The notes: a model not told the origin generated them from the letters alone. A stretch of 64,000 nt of DNA from an uncultured Cyclobacteriaceae bacterium (GCA_937146645.1 CAKZRQ010000013.1:124001-188000); one strand, 5' to 3'; counted from the first letter of the stretch, positions 24,852 to 35,095 are shown. Program-made: numbers and translations.

Positions 24852-25601
24852 CTAGCTTTCTTTAGCTACAAAATCAGGATTTTCATCAATTAACTCAGAC
24901 GCCTTTTTTTCGTACCCTTTCGCCCAGAAAATAATGGCTGGAGTATAGAGGCTATACATCATTCCGCCCAAAAAACAGGCGAGAGGAATAGAGACTCCCC
25001 TTAGCCCTGTAACTAGTAAAATTGATGCAATAGGAACCACACACATGAGTATCATTCGCTTTCGAACCATTTTGGTATGCATGACTTCATATTCATTAAG
25101 CTGAAGAATTTCTTTTTTCTTGAGCGCTAAATGATAAAACCACAACAAAATGAAGTAAAGAGCAAATGCTACAAAGCCGTAGTAAATCATAATGTCAGGA
25201 ATCTCCTGAGGTGAAATCGTCACAGGAAGATCGGTTCCAAAAATTGCCTGAGTCATAAACAAGGTAAGAAACCTCAGGGGGTAGACATAAAAAATCACCA
25301 GAGCGATGAACAATGAGTTCAGAAAAACAAACCACGGTCCTCTAAGTCCATAAATCTCTGAGAATCGAGAATGTTCTTTCCAGATAATGATAAGGAAACC
25401 AATACTCACCAAAAAAGCAGGAAGGGTCTTGGTGAATGCGATCAGGTCCTTAAGAGAATTCGGATTGGAAAGATTAAAAATCAGGAGAGTAACTGCGATT
25501 CCAAAAACAGCATCAGTGAGGTTATCCATCCGAGATGGATTCTCTCCCCTGTAATCAATATTGGGGTCTTTCTCTAATTTGGTTAGAAGCCTCTTTCTCA
25601 A
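24852..25601 (-). CDS. TMEM175 (DUF1211) family potassium channel-like protein
   Basis: 249 aa. The motif RMDNLTDAVFGIAVTLLIF (residues 25-43) is a variant of the family signature R..FSDAVFAIAITLL, and six hydrophobic helices follow. Bacterial TMEM175 proteins are K+-selective channels of the inner membrane. There is no ATG before residue 25. The frame closes four codons upstream, and the conserved RGENPSR stretch lies before the first Met, so the TTG at 25601 is the likely start. Helix-1 residues Thr30-Asp31 replace the usual Ser-Asp, and channel function is inferred. Confidence 0.75.
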   Translation of the reverse strand: MRKRLLTKLEKDPNIDYRGENPSRMDNLTDAVFGIAVTLLIFNLSNPNSLKDLIAFTKTLPAFLVSIGFLIIIWKEHSRFSEIYGLRGPWFVFLNSLFIALVIFYVYPLRFLTLFMTQAIFGTDLPVTISPQEIPDIMIYYGFVAFALYFILLWFYHLALKKKEILQLNEYEVMHTKMVRKRMILMCVVPIASILLVTGLRGVSIPLACFLGGMMYSLYTPAIIFWAKGYEKKASELIDENPDFVAKES

Positions 25602-25638
25602 ATCCTCAATTTAGAAAGAACAAAATACAAGATTCCTC

Positions 25639-27012
25639 TTAAAAAATCTGCTGGTACATTTCCTCCAGTTTGGTAACTGCAAGAATTTTGATCTTGTACT
25701 TTGAGATATCAACTCCTTTTATGGAGTATTTGGAAAGCATGATTTTTTTGAACCCGAGCTTCTCAGCTTCAGCAATTCGGCTTTCAATTCTTGAAACGGC
25801 TCGCACCTCTCCCCCTAACCCGATTTCACCCACCAGACAAAGCTCCTCAGAAAGCGGGGTGTCTTCATAACTAGATATCAAGGAAGCGCAAACCGCCAAA
25901 TCCAAGGCTGGATCATCTACCTTCATTCCGCCAGCCACGTTCAGAAATACATCCTGCATCCCGAGCTTCATTCCGCCTCTCTTTTCTAATACCGCCAAAA
26001 GCATATTCAATCGTTTGGAATCATATCCTGTGCTACTCCTTTGCGGAGTTCCATACGTGGCAGGGCTGACCAAGGATTGAATCTCAATGAGCAAAGGTCG
26101 ATTCCCTTCCATCATGGCACCAATCGCCACCCCATTCAATGATTCTTCTCTCTGAGTCAGGAGTATTTCGGAAGGGTTAGTAACAACTCTGAGACCCTCA
26201 GCCTGCATTTCATAAATACCCAGTTCATGCGTCGACCCAAATCGGTTTTTTGAGGTGCGCAGTATTCGATAGGTCAAATGTCTATCTCCCTCAAACTGAA
26301 GAACCGTATCCACCATATGCTCCAAAACCTTGGGCCCAGCAATTGATCCATCCTTGGTAATATGACCGATTAGAAATACCGGCGTGCCTGTTTCCTTCGC
26401 AAACTTCATAAGCTCCGCCGTGCATTCACGGACCTGAGAAACAGATCCTGCAGCTGATTCTACATGTTGCGAGTGCAAAGTCTGAATGGAATCGATGACC
26501 AAAAAATCAGGGTTGAGTTGCTCAATTTGCTGAAAGATATGCTGGGTATTTGTTTCGGCCAGCAAGTAGCCATCAGGGTTTTCGCGGTTCATTCGATCCG
26601 CCCTCATTTTGATTTGTGCTTCGCTTTCCTCTGCTGAAACATAAAGCACCTTCTTCCCAGAAAGCGATAAAGCAATCTGAAGCATCAGGGTTGACTTCCC
26701 GATGCCGGGCTCTCCTCCAATGAGTACTAAAGAGCCCGGAACGATTCCGCCCCCTAAAACACGATTGAGCTCTGAATCTTTGGTATCCCATCTTGGCTGA
26801 TCAGAATAGCTGACCTCCGAAATTTTCTTGGGACTATTCGTTTTCTGAACCACCGAACCAGGCGATTTCCATGATCCTTTGATAGAGACCTCCTTTTGGA
26901 TCACTTCTTCCACATAGGTATTCCATTCGCCACAGGCAGGGCATTTCCCTATCCATTTGGGGCTTTGGGAACCGCAATTCTGACAGAAGAAACTTGTTTT
27001 TACTTTGGCCAT
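25639..27012 (-). CDS. radA: DNA repair protein RadA
   Basis: 457 aa. An N-terminal zinc finger (Cys10, Cys13, Cys24, Cys27) is followed by a RecA-like ATPase with Walker A GGEPGIGKST (residues 99-108). The RadA-specific KNRFGS motif is in RTSKNRFGSTHELGIYEM (around residue 255), and a Lon-like C-terminal domain covers about 290-457. It promotes branch migration of recombination intermediates. It begins 2 nt after the polA stop, so the two DNA-metabolism genes are co-transcribed. Confidence 0.96.
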   Translation of the reverse strand: MAKVKTSFFCQNCGSQSPKWIGKCPACGEWNTYVEEVIQKEVSIKGSWKSPGSVVQKTNSPKKISEVSYSDQPRWDTKDSELNRVLGGGIVPGSLVLIGGEPGIGKSTLMLQIALSLSGKKVLYVSAEESEAQIKMRADRMNRENPDGYLLAETNTQHIFQQIEQLNPDFLVIDSIQTLHSQHVESAAGSVSQVRECTAELMKFAKETGTPVFLIGHITKDGSIAGPKVLEHMVDTVLQFEGDRHLTYRILRTSKNRFGSTHELGIYEMQAEGLRVVTNPSEILLTQREESLNGVAIGAMMEGNRPLLIEIQSLVSPATYGTPQRSSTGYDSKRLNMLLAVLEKRGGMKLGMQDVFLNVAGGMKVDDPALDLAVCASLISSYEDTPLSEELCLVGEIGLGGEVRAVSRIESRIAEAEKLGFKKIMLSKYSIKGVDISKYKIKILAVTKLEEMYQQIF

Positions 27013-27014
27013 TC

Positions 27015-29852
27015 CTAGTGTGCCTCCAACCAGTTTTTACCTGTTCCAACCTCCACTTCCACAGGAACTTTCAGTTTGATCGCCTCAGACATTAAGCCTG
27101 GAACATTTTCCTGAAGGATGTCAATTTCATCTATATGAGCATCAAAAACCAATTCATCGTGTACCTGAAGAATCATTTTTGATTTGAGCTTCTCTTTCTT
27201 CATCCAGTTATGGACATTAATCATCGCTACCTTGATCAGGTCGGCGGCAGAGCCTTGAATCGGTGCATTGATAGCATTTCGCTCCGCAAAGCCTCTCATC
27301 GTAGCATTCCGACTATTGATATCCCGGAGGTACCTTCTTCGTCCAAGAATAGTCTCTACGTATTCGTCCTTTCTTGCCTTCTCGATGGCTGAATCCATGT
27401 ACTCCTTCACGGCCGGGAACTCCCGGAAATAAGAATCGATAATTTCTTTGGCTTCACCTCTAGGAATACTCAACCTCTGTGACAGACCAAAGGCAGAAAT
27501 GCCATAGATTATCCCAAAATTGGCCGTTTTAGCTTTTCTACGCATGTCTGAGGTAACCTCCTCTAAGGGCACCTTGAAAATCTTAGCCGCTGTAGTTGCA
27601 TGAATATCGCGACCAGTCCTAAAAGCTTCAAGCATGGACTCATCCTCAGAAAAAGCGGCCATCAATCTCAATTCTATCTGAGAGTAATCCGCCGCCAGAA
27701 GGACATGATTTTCGTCCGTTGGCACAAAAGCCTTTCTAATCTCCCGACCACGTTCGGTTCGAATCGGAATATTTTGAAGGTTCGGATTTACAGATGAAAG
27801 TCTACCCGTAGCCGCTACGAATTGATTGTACGTGGTATGGATTTTCCCAGTCTTGGAATTGATCAGAAGTGGTAAAGCATCCACATAAGTAGACTTCAAT
27901 TTTACCATTTGACGGAAATCCAAAATTGCTCTGGCTATCTCATGTTCATTCGCAAGTTTACTGAGAACCTCTTCCCCTGTTGCGTATTGACCGGTCTTGG
28001 TTTTCTTGGCTTTTGGGTCTAGCTCAAGTTTATCAAAAAGCACTTCCCCAAGTTGCTTTGGCGAAGCCAGGTTAAACTTAACGCCAGCTAATTCATACAC
28101 CTTCTTTTCGATTTCATTTATTTCTACCTCAAGTTCCTGAGATAGCTCGGAAAGAGCTTCCGTATCGAGGCTCACCCCCTGGAATTCCATCTCTGCGAGC
28201 ACATTAATCAAAGGAACCTCGACATCTTCAAAAAGGCCCTCAACCTTTTTCTCCTTCAACAGAGGATCAAATACAGATTTTAACCTCAGCGTGATATCTG
28301 CATCTTCAGAGGCATAAGGTGTGACTTTGTCCTCGTCCACATCTCTCATATTTCCCTGATTTTTGCCCTTCTTTCCAATCAGGGTCTCGATAGAAACAGG
28401 CTTGTAATTCAGATATTGCATGGCAAGCCAATCCATAGAATGTTTCCCTTCAGGCTCGATAAGATAATGGGCGAGCATGGTATCATATAAGGTTCCCTTA
28501 ACAGAAACCCCATGATTTTTCAGGACCAGAATATCGTACTTGATGTTCTGTCCGACCTTAGTGATTTTATCATTCTCAAGGACCGGTCTTAACAAGTCGA
28601 GAATTTTAGCCGTTTCAGCTTTGTCCGGAGGACAAGGAACATAATAAGCCTCTCCCTCCACATATGCAAAAGCAATCCCCACGAGCTCCGCTTCCATGGG
28701 GTTCAGAGAGGTAGTTTCCGTATCGAAGCAGAATCGCTCTTGAAGTTCCAGATACTTGATAAGTTTAGAGATGTCTTTTTCACCCTTAATCTTATGATAA
28801 TGGGCTACCGAGCTCATGATATCTGAAGGCTTATTCTGATCGTAAGGGCTGGCGGGTTCCTCCTGCGTTTCCGCTGGGGTTTCCTCAGATGTCACAGTCT
28901 TACCTGTACCAGATGCTCCACCAAAAAGCCCCAATTGCTCAGACTTGGCTATAGTTGCCTTCTTTTGATCTCCTTTAAAAATTCGTGAAGCCAATGTTCT
29001 AAACTCAAGCTCAGAAAAAATCTCCTTCAGAGTTTCTTCATTGAACCCGTCGTATTTCAAATCATCCCCATTGAAATCAACAGGAACGTCAATCTTAATG
29101 GTTGCCAGCTCCTTGGATAACAAACCTTGCTCACCAAAATTGACCACATTCTCCTTTTGCTTCCCTTTTAAGTCATCCGTGTTCTTCAAAAGCTCCTCCA
29201 CAGAACCGTAAGCCTTAAGAAGTTTGACCGCAGTCTTTTGACCCACTCCTGGAATACCCGGGATATTATCGACCGAATCTCCCATTAATCCCAGAATGTC
29301 TCGGACCTGATCCACATGTTCTATGTCCCATTTTTGGCAAATCTCACGTGGGCCCATTACATCTACCGCATTGCCCATAAATGCCGGTTTGTATAAGAAG
29401 ATATGATCATCCACAAGCTGACCATAATCCTTATCCGGAGTCATCATGTAAACAGTGAAGTCGTCTTTTTCTGCTTTCTTCGCTATGGTTCCAATGATGT
29501 CATCTGCCTCAAATCCATCCATTTCTAAAATTGGAATATTGAAAGCTTCCACGATCTTTTTCACCCATGGAATCCCAACGCCTATGTCTTCAGGCTGCTC
29601 CTGACGATTCGCTTTATAAGGCTCATACCGCTCATGCCTGAAGGTAGGAGCATGAGTATCAAAGGCCACCCCGATATGCGTTGGCTTTTCCTTATTCAAA
29701 ACCTCGAGCAAGGTATTTGTGAAACCGAGCATTACCCCGGTATTCAAGCCTTTAGAATTAATTCTTGGATTTTTGCTGAAGGCAAAGTGTGCTCTGTAAA
29801 TCAGTGCCATTGCATCCAACAAAAAGAGCTTATTGGGTTGTTTTTGGGGCAT
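27015..29852 (-). CDS. polA: DNA polymerase I
   Basis: 945 aa. The 5'-3' exonuclease domain is at residues 1-300 (LLDAMALIYRAHFAF, GVAFDTHAPTFRHE, DGFEADDIIG). The 3'-5' exonuclease at about 350-540 retains the Asp-x-Glu site (CFDTETTSLNP). The family A polymerase domain at 560-945 has DYSQIELRLMAAFS, RRKAKTANFGIIYGISAFG and QVHDELVFD. All catalytic motifs are intact, so proofreading should be active. It heads a minus-strand run that continues into radA. Confidence 0.97.
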   Translation of the reverse strand: MPQKQPNKLFLLDAMALIYRAHFAFSKNPRINSKGLNTGVMLGFTNTLLEVLNKEKPTHIGVAFDTHAPTFRHERYEPYKANRQEQPEDIGVGIPWVKKIVEAFNIPILEMDGFEADDIIGTIAKKAEKDDFTVYMMTPDKDYGQLVDDHIFLYKPAFMGNAVDVMGPREICQKWDIEHVDQVRDILGLMGDSVDNIPGIPGVGQKTAVKLLKAYGSVEELLKNTDDLKGKQKENVVNFGEQGLLSKELATIKIDVPVDFNGDDLKYDGFNEETLKEIFSELEFRTLASRIFKGDQKKATIAKSEQLGLFGGASGTGKTVTSEETPAETQEEPASPYDQNKPSDIMSSVAHYHKIKGEKDISKLIKYLELQERFCFDTETTSLNPMEAELVGIAFAYVEGEAYYVPCPPDKAETAKILDLLRPVLENDKITKVGQNIKYDILVLKNHGVSVKGTLYDTMLAHYLIEPEGKHSMDWLAMQYLNYKPVSIETLIGKKGKNQGNMRDVDEDKVTPYASEDADITLRLKSVFDPLLKEKKVEGLFEDVEVPLINVLAEMEFQGVSLDTEALSELSQELEVEINEIEKKVYELAGVKFNLASPKQLGEVLFDKLELDPKAKKTKTGQYATGEEVLSKLANEHEIARAILDFRQMVKLKSTYVDALPLLINSKTGKIHTTYNQFVAATGRLSSVNPNLQNIPIRTERGREIRKAFVPTDENHVLLAADYSQIELRLMAAFSEDESMLEAFRTGRDIHATTAAKIFKVPLEEVTSDMRRKAKTANFGIIYGISAFGLSQRLSIPRGEAKEIIDSYFREFPAVKEYMDSAIEKARKDEYVETILGRRRYLRDINSRNATMRGFAERNAINAPIQGSAADLIKVAMINVHNWMKKEKLKSKMILQVHDELVFDAHIDEIDILQENVPGLMSEAIKLKVPVEVEVGTGKNWLEAH

Positions 29853-29880
29853 TATTGGGTGTTAATGATGTAATAAATTC

Positions 29881-29917
29881 AAAAAAACGAGTTTGTGAAT
29901 TTACTAAAAATAACTCG
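29881..29917 (-). terminator. Probable intrinsic terminator after the CsgG-like gene
   Basis: On the minus strand CGAGTT (29917-29912) pairs with AACTCG (29893-29888) across an 18-nt loop and is followed by seven T residues. It lies 67 nt past the stop at 29984 and just upstream of polA. The stem is short, so confidence is moderate. Confidence 0.5.
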
Positions 29918-29983
29918 CGGAAACGCCTAGAAAAAGAGCAATTGTCATAAACAGACAGAGATTCCAAATGATCTATAAAACCG

Positions 29984-30808
29984 CTATTTGCTGTAAAGCG
30001 GAGTTCTTTTAATCAGATAATTCAGGGTAATCTCGTAAGCATTTTCAGAGGGCCAAAAGCTATCATGTGTATCAGAGTAAACGCTTTGACCTTGATCATT
30101 ATAAATCTTCAGGTCCACATTGGTATTGAAGTTCGCTGTGCTGGTAGAAGACCCAAGATTGGAGGAGGTAAACCTACTGCCATTGGCTTTACTTGAGTAG
30201 CTGTTGGCAGAATAGCTTGAAACACTTGTCTGATTTATAGTAACCGCTCCATAAACCACATATTCTACACCCAGGAGATTCGCCATTTCCTGAGGGGTCA
30301 ACCCAATGAGATTGTTGACTTCTATGTTGTTCTTGACAAGCAATGCATTCGTAGTAGCCGGGTCTTGAATATCAAAAAGCTTTGCTTTTTTCCTGAGGTA
30401 AGTATAGCAATCAGATTGAACCTTAAGTCCCATCTTATCATCCCTGTTACCTCCTGAATTCATGTAATCAAAAGGGAGTACCGCTACAAGATTATGGTGA
30501 TCCTGAAGACCAGGACTTGAATCCTGACTGGGCTTCTCTTCAGTCACTTCGGTGAAAAACTGCACCCTCCCACTTGCGAACTGAATCTTATTTATCTCGG
30601 ATTGCTTCACCGTGTAAGTCAAAGATTCTCCTTGGTAAACAAATTTTATGCTCTCAGCATCTATTTCAAGAACCTTCCCAATCATCTCCTCCCCATCAGT
30701 CTTAACCACTTTGTCAAAGCTTTTTTCTTGAGCAGCTACGTTTGCTGCAAAAAGCAATAAAGCTACAGCTACAGCTACTAAAAAAAATCTATTCATATTT
30801 CCCCTCAT
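29984..30808 (-). CDS. Secreted CsgG-like protein of unknown function
   Basis: 274 aa. The signal peptide ends near AAQEKS (start ATG 30808, or the internal ATG 30796 giving MNRFFLVAVAVALLLFA). Residues 30-85 form a short beta domain (VVKTDGEEMIGKVLEIDAES, YQGESLTYTVKQSEINKIQF) common in Bacteroidota. Residues 105-200 resemble CsgG/FlgO-type proteins (NLVAVLPFDYMNSGG, LLGVEYVVYGAVTINQ). A Ser/Asn-rich stretch (residues about 205-235) precedes the last beta hairpin. There is no lipobox, so it is probably periplasmic. No curli genes are near. Confidence 0.68.
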   Translation of the reverse strand: MRGNMNRFFLVAVAVALLLFAANVAAQEKSFDKVVKTDGEEMIGKVLEIDAESIKFVYQGESLTYTVKQSEINKIQFASGRVQFFTEVTEEKPSQDSSPGLQDHHNLVAVLPFDYMNSGGNRDDKMGLKVQSDCYTYLRKKAKLFDIQDPATTNALLVKNNIEVNNLIGLTPQEMANLLGVEYVVYGAVTINQTSVSSYSANSYSSKANGSRFTSSNLGSSTSTANFNTNVDLKIYNDQGQSVYSDTHDSFWPSENAYEITLNYLIKRTPLYSK

Positions 30809-30823
30809 TTGATTCCAAGTAAT

Positions 30824-31258
30824 TTAAGCATTCTGTGCTAAATATTCTTTCACCTTCTTAGCACGCAAGAGAATAAGTATGAGAGGAATCAACCAAAAAA
30901 TCTCATTGAAAATTAGCTCAAATCCTGTCCTCTTATTCCAGCCAAGTACGGGCAAGTAGAAGATTACAAACCAAAGCCCCATCAGGACTTTCCCAATAAT
31001 CCCCGCAAGCATAATTCGTATCCAACTCACAGGGTAAAAAGCCGAAATAAAGATTAACAAACCCACTATCAACCCAAAGGATCCAAACCAATTCGAATCC
31101 ATTTCGATCACATTTTCAGGTTCCATGGAAAGCCAATTCAATAAACTTGTCCCTCCCCATTTGTAGAAAGCAGACCATGCGAGCGTGTACATTCCTGCCA
31201 AGAGAAGAAGCCCTCTGAAATACATTGGGAATACAGGGAAAGGGGACTGCTGATCCAT
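30824..31258 (-). CDS. Small four-helix membrane protein
   Basis: 144 aa with four predicted helices (FRGLLLLAGMYTLAWSAFYKW, NWFGSFGLIVGLLIFISAFY, IMLAGIIGKVLMGLWFVIFY, IFWLIPLILILLRAKK). The family is not recognised with confidence. It is 15 nt upstream of the CsgG-like gene on the same strand and divergent from the amidase. Function unknown. Confidence 0.65.
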   Translation of the reverse strand: MDQQSPFPVFPMYFRGLLLLAGMYTLAWSAFYKWGGTSLLNWLSMEPENVIEMDSNWFGSFGLIVGLLIFISAFYPVSWIRIMLAGIIGKVLMGLWFVIFYLPVLGWNKRTGFELIFNEIFWLIPLILILLRAKKVKEYLAQNA

Positions 31259-31333
31259 GAATGGTTTGATTTTAATTTCCTATTTGAACACCTTCAGGAA
31301 CTCGAAGTTTGAGAATAATACAAAACTATTCAA

Positions 31334-33007
31334 ATGAAAAAGGAAAAGAACCAATCGAGGTTGGCATTTATGGGAATCGGAGCTCTGGCATTGTTGGCTC
31401 TGGGGTTTTCCATGGGGCAAAAAACTGGTGAGATCACCCCGCAAAAGATTCAAGGAGCAGCTGAGATAATCGGCTTGGAGTTCACTCCTGCCGAGACGGA
31501 TAGTATGATGGGTCGACTGAAAACCCAACTGTCAAATCTGGGTGAACTAAGAAAAACTAAACTGGAAAACTCGGTCGGTCCTTCCTTGGTTTTTAACCCT
31601 CTACCGATTGGTTTTATCCCCAATCAACAGCAGGAACCTCTTGATTGGGGATTGGAAAGTGATATAGAGCTCCCGGATCGGGAAGCCGATATCGCATATA
31701 TGCCTATTCATGATCTTGCCGTGCTGATAAAAAATAAGAAGCTGAGCAGCGAGAGGCTGACCCAAATCTATCTGGATAGAATCAAAACCTATTCGGATAC
31801 CCTACAATGTCTGATCACGTTAATGGAAAATTCCGCTCTTGCCAAGGCCAGAGCAATGGATGCAGAAATAGCCTCCGGAAAATATCGTGGACCTCTTCAT
31901 GGCATTCCTTATGGCATTAAAGATTTGCTGACTGTAGACGGCACAAAGACTACATGGGGAGCTATGCCCTACAAAGACCAAACTCTTGAAGGAACCTCCA
32001 CGGTTGTCCGTAAACTGGATGATGCCGGAGGAGTATTGGTTGGAAAATTCACTTTAGGAGCTCTTGCCATGGGAGATGTTTGGTATGGAGGAGTGACCAA
32101 AAATCCATGGAATCTGAAGCAAGGGTCTAGTGGTTCATCCGCCGGTTCTGCTTCTGCAGTAAGTGCCGGTTTGGTTCCTTATGCAATAGGTACCGAAACC
32201 CTAGGCTCTATCGTTTCTCCTTCCACTCGAAATGGAGTCACCGGTTTAAGACCCACTTATGGAAGAGTGAGTAAGGCAGGTGCTATGGCCTTAAGCTGGT
32301 CCATGGATAAAATAGGGCCGATATCACGCTCATCCTTAGATAATGCTATTGTTCTATCAGTTATTAACGGTGCTGACCCAATGGATCCAAGTACCATTCC
32401 CGCGGCCTTCAATTACTCTTCAAAAGATGATGTTAAATCCTTAAAGATTGGCTATTTCAAACCTTTCTTTGAAAGACGGAATCACCCAAATGACCTAGCC
32501 GTTTTGGACCTACTCAGAGAGCAGGGAATAGAACTTGAAGAGGTCTCCCTGGACAATACTGTAGATGCAACCCCATTAATTATGATGCTGATGGCTGAAG
32601 GGGCTGCTGCCTTCGATGAATTAACAAGGATGGGTTGGGATGACCAACTGGTGGCTCAGCATAGAAATGCATGGCCTAACCTATTCAGAGCAGCCAGATT
32701 TATCTCCGCTGTCGATTATGTAAACATGAGCAGGCAAAGGAGCCTCTTAATCGAAGAGGTTCATGAGGTAATGAAAGACTACGATGTGATAGTCACACCG
32801 ACTTTTGGGGATCCTCAGTTGCAGATCACCAATCTCACTGGCCATCCAGCACTTTGCCTACCCAATGGATTCAATGAGGAAGGAAGCCCAACATCCATAA
32901 CCCTTCTATCAAACATCTTTGATGAAGGTAAGCTAGTCATGCTAGGCGAGCTGATCCAAAATAATTCAGATTGGCAGGCCAAAAGGCCCCCTATGTTCGA
33001 TAAGTAA
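31334..33007 (+). CDS. Amidase signature family hydrolase with N-terminal membrane anchor
   Basis: 557 aa. Residues 10-27 form one hydrophobic helix (LAFMGIGALALLALGFSM), so the enzyme is anchored or secreted, unlike cytosolic GatA. The Ser-cisSer-Lys triad is visible: Lys196 in HGIPYGIKDLL, a cis-Ser in QGSSGSSAGSAS (about 268), and nucleophile Ser292 in GTETLGSIVSPS. Residues 35-115 form a lineage-specific linker. The substrate is unknown, with peptide amides or envelope compounds possible. It stands alone, with convergent overlap-free ends 4 nt from the next gene. Confidence 0.85.
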   Translation: MKKEKNQSRLAFMGIGALALLALGFSMGQKTGEITPQKIQGAAEIIGLEFTPAETDSMMGRLKTQLSNLGELRKTKLENSVGPSLVFNPLPIGFIPNQQQEPLDWGLESDIELPDREADIAYMPIHDLAVLIKNKKLSSERLTQIYLDRIKTYSDTLQCLITLMENSALAKARAMDAEIASGKYRGPLHGIPYGIKDLLTVDGTKTTWGAMPYKDQTLEGTSTVVRKLDDAGGVLVGKFTLGALAMGDVWYGGVTKNPWNLKQGSSGSSAGSASAVSAGLVPYAIGTETLGSIVSPSTRNGVTGLRPTYGRVSKAGAMALSWSMDKIGPISRSSLDNAIVLSVINGADPMDPSTIPAAFNYSSKDDVKSLKIGYFKPFFERRNHPNDLAVLDLLREQGIELEEVSLDNTVDATPLIMMLMAEGAAAFDELTRMGWDDQLVAQHRNAWPNLFRAARFISAVDYVNMSRQRSLLIEEVHEVMKDYDVIVTPTFGDPQLQITNLTGHPALCLPNGFNEEGSPTSITLLSNIFDEGKLVMLGELIQNNSDWQAKRPPMFDK

Positions 33008-33011
33008 TCTC

Positions 33012-33572
33012 TTATTTGATGGCACCCGAGTAGCGAACGTTATTCGGGTCCATGAATAAGATTTTCTGAGTGGTTTCTACCGTGTAGTGATCGATATTGA
33101 ATGTAACTCCAGAGAAATATATATCCGCCAGAGTGGTTGAAGAGTAAAAAGTATTCTCTTCTTTCATTTTGATTTTGATTGCCCTCACTTTATCATCGAT
33201 ATACGTGATCATCATTTCTTTAAGCCTTCCTTTTTCCCCAGGTTTTAATTCATGAAATAAGTATTTCTTGACCACCCTAGTGTCATAGGAGAGCGCAAAT
33301 GACGGTTTGTTGATATCTGCTTCATAAAAAACCTCAAGCTCCTGACGAATATCCTCGCGTGACATTTTCATAGAAGTCACGGCTTCTTCCCAGTTAATTC
33401 TGGAAGATTTAGCCATTTGGACCGAGTCTGGCAATTCGGCGAGCTCCTGATCCAGGAAGCCTTTCAGATCAAAATAGGGTAGTACCTCCATCTCCTTAGA
33501 TCCCGAATCGACGCCTTGACAAGAAAACATTGCTACGCCAAGGAAGAGGCACATAATACTTCTTACTCTCAT
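33012..33572 (-). CDS. Hypothetical lipoprotein
   Basis: 186 aa. The signal peptide MRVRSIMCLFLGVAMFSC has lipobox MFSC, with an acidic mature N-terminus. The rest is mixed alpha/beta (YFDLKGFLDQELAEL, FALSYDTRVVKKYLFHELK, ITYIDDKVRAIKIKMKE) and looks like proteins that bind at the inner leaflet of the outer membrane. No family is assigned. Its ATG overlaps the gpmI stop (ATGA), so it is translationally coupled to a glycolytic gene, an arrangement seen in Cytophagales. Confidence 0.7.
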   Translation of the reverse strand: MRVRSIMCLFLGVAMFSCQGVDSGSKEMEVLPYFDLKGFLDQELAELPDSVQMAKSSRINWEEAVTSMKMSREDIRQELEVFYEADINKPSFALSYDTRVVKKYLFHELKPGEKGRLKEMMITYIDDKVRAIKIKMKEENTFYSSTTLADIYFSGVTFNIDHYTVETTQKILFMDPNNVRYSGAIK

Positions 33573-35095
33573 TTTGTAATCAAGGTTTCTCCGGACATCT
33601 CTGCGGGAATATCAACACCCATCAGGGTGAGAATGGTAGGAGCGAGGTCTCCAAGCTTTCCATCACTCATTTTGAAATCCTTGTCCTGATCCACAAAAAC
33701 AAATGGAACCAAATTCGTGGTATGAGCTGTATTCGGTGATCCATCAGGATTCACCATGATGTCGCTATTTCCATGATCAGCGATGACTATCGTGCTGTAG
33801 CCGTTGGCCAAAGCTGTATCGATTACACTCTTCGCACATTCGTCTACTGCCTCGCAAGCTTTCATGGCAGCTTCAAAAACCCCAGTGTGTCCCACCATGT
33901 CAGCATTGGCAAAGTTCAGGCAAATGAAATCTGCACTTTCCTTATTCAATTCCACATTGATCTTGCTGGCAATTTCAAAAGCACTCATCTCAGGCTGAAG
34001 GTCATAGGTAGCCACTTTCGGAGAAGGGCATAGAATTCTACTCTCCCCTTCAAATTCCGTTTCTCTTCCCCCAGAAAAGAAGAAAGTCACGTGTGGATAT
34101 TTCTCCGTCTCCGCTATTCTGATTTGCTTCTTATTATTGGCTTCAAGGACCTCACCTAGCGTATTTTTAAGATTATCCTTTTCGAAAAGTACTTTGACTC
34201 CGTCAAAGCTATCATCGTAATTCGTGAAGGTGATATAGTCAAGAGATAGCTTTGTCATCCCAAAATCAGGTAGGTCTTTCTGAGTCAAAACCTGAGTAAT
34301 CTCACGACCCCGATCTGTTCTGAAATTGAAGCAAATCACCACATCTCCTTCTTCAATGGTTGCAATCGGATTACCTGCTGAATTTGCGTTGATTATAGGA
34401 CGAATGAACTCATCTGTCACATCATTATCATAAGACTTTTGGATACTTGCCTTGATATCATGCGATCGCTCCCCTTCTCCTTTGACCATGGCGTCATAGG
34501 CAAGCTTCACACGCTCCCATCTATTGTCTCGATCCATGGAATAATATCTACCGATTACACTGGCTACTTTTCCAGTCGAGTTTTCCAAATGGTTCTCAAG
34601 TTCTTCTATGTATTTGATTCCTCCTTTAGGGTCGGTATCACGACCATCTGTGAAGGCATGGATGAAAACGTCTTCCAACCCTTGAGCTTTGGCAGCATCG
34701 CAGAGGCCTTTCAAATGATTAATGTGAGCGTGAACTCCTCCATCAGAAACCAGCCCCATGAAATGGACTTTCTTCCCATTTACTTTTGCGGATTTGAAAG
34801 CTTCTATTAAAACAGGATGTTCGCTAAGCTCTCCCTTTTCGACGGCCTGATTGATCTTTACCAGGTCTTGGTAAACCACTCTTCCAGCACCAATATTCAT
34901 ATGCCCCACTTCAGAATTACCCATTTGTCCTTCCGGAAGACCAACGGCCAAACCTGAAGCATCTAGTTTTGCATTCGGGTAATTTGTGTACAAGCTGTCT
35001 ACAAAGGGCGTCTTAGCTTTAGCGATAGCCGAAATCTCTGGGTTCGTTCCCAAACCCCAGCCATCAAGAATCATCAAGAGTACTTTCTTTTCCAT
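33569..35095 (-). CDS. gpmI: 2,3-bisphosphoglycerate-independent phosphoglycerate mutase
   Basis: 508 aa, the usual length. Alkaline-phosphatase fold with metal-binding LMILDGWGLG (Asp11), phospho-Ser61 in GQMGNSEVGHMNIGAGR, HAFTDGRDTDP near residue 146, FNFRTDRGREI near 255, and the C-terminal metal sites NFANADMVGHTG and VIADHGNSD. It interconverts 3- and 2-phosphoglycerate in glycolysis and needs Mn. The stop overlaps the downstream lipoprotein by 4 nt. An A/T-rich TATATTTG lies 5 nt before the ATG. Confidence 0.96.
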   Translation of the reverse strand: MEKKVLLMILDGWGLGTNPEISAIAKAKTPFVDSLYTNYPNAKLDASGLAVGLPEGQMGNSEVGHMNIGAGRVVYQDLVKINQAVEKGELSEHPVLIEAFKSAKVNGKKVHFMGLVSDGGVHAHINHLKGLCDAAKAQGLEDVFIHAFTDGRDTDPKGGIKYIEELENHLENSTGKVASVIGRYYSMDRDNRWERVKLAYDAMVKGEGERSHDIKASIQKSYDNDVTDEFIRPIINANSAGNPIATIEEGDVVICFNFRTDRGREITQVLTQKDLPDFGMTKLSLDYITFTNYDDSFDGVKVLFEKDNLKNTLGEVLEANNKKQIRIAETEKYPHVTFFFSGGRETEFEGESRILCPSPKVATYDLQPEMSAFEIASKINVELNKESADFICLNFANADMVGHTGVFEAAMKACEAVDECAKSVIDTALANGYSTIVIADHGNSDIMVNPDGSPNTAHTTNLVPFVFVDQDKDFKMSDGKLGDLAPTILTLMGVDIPAEMSGETLITK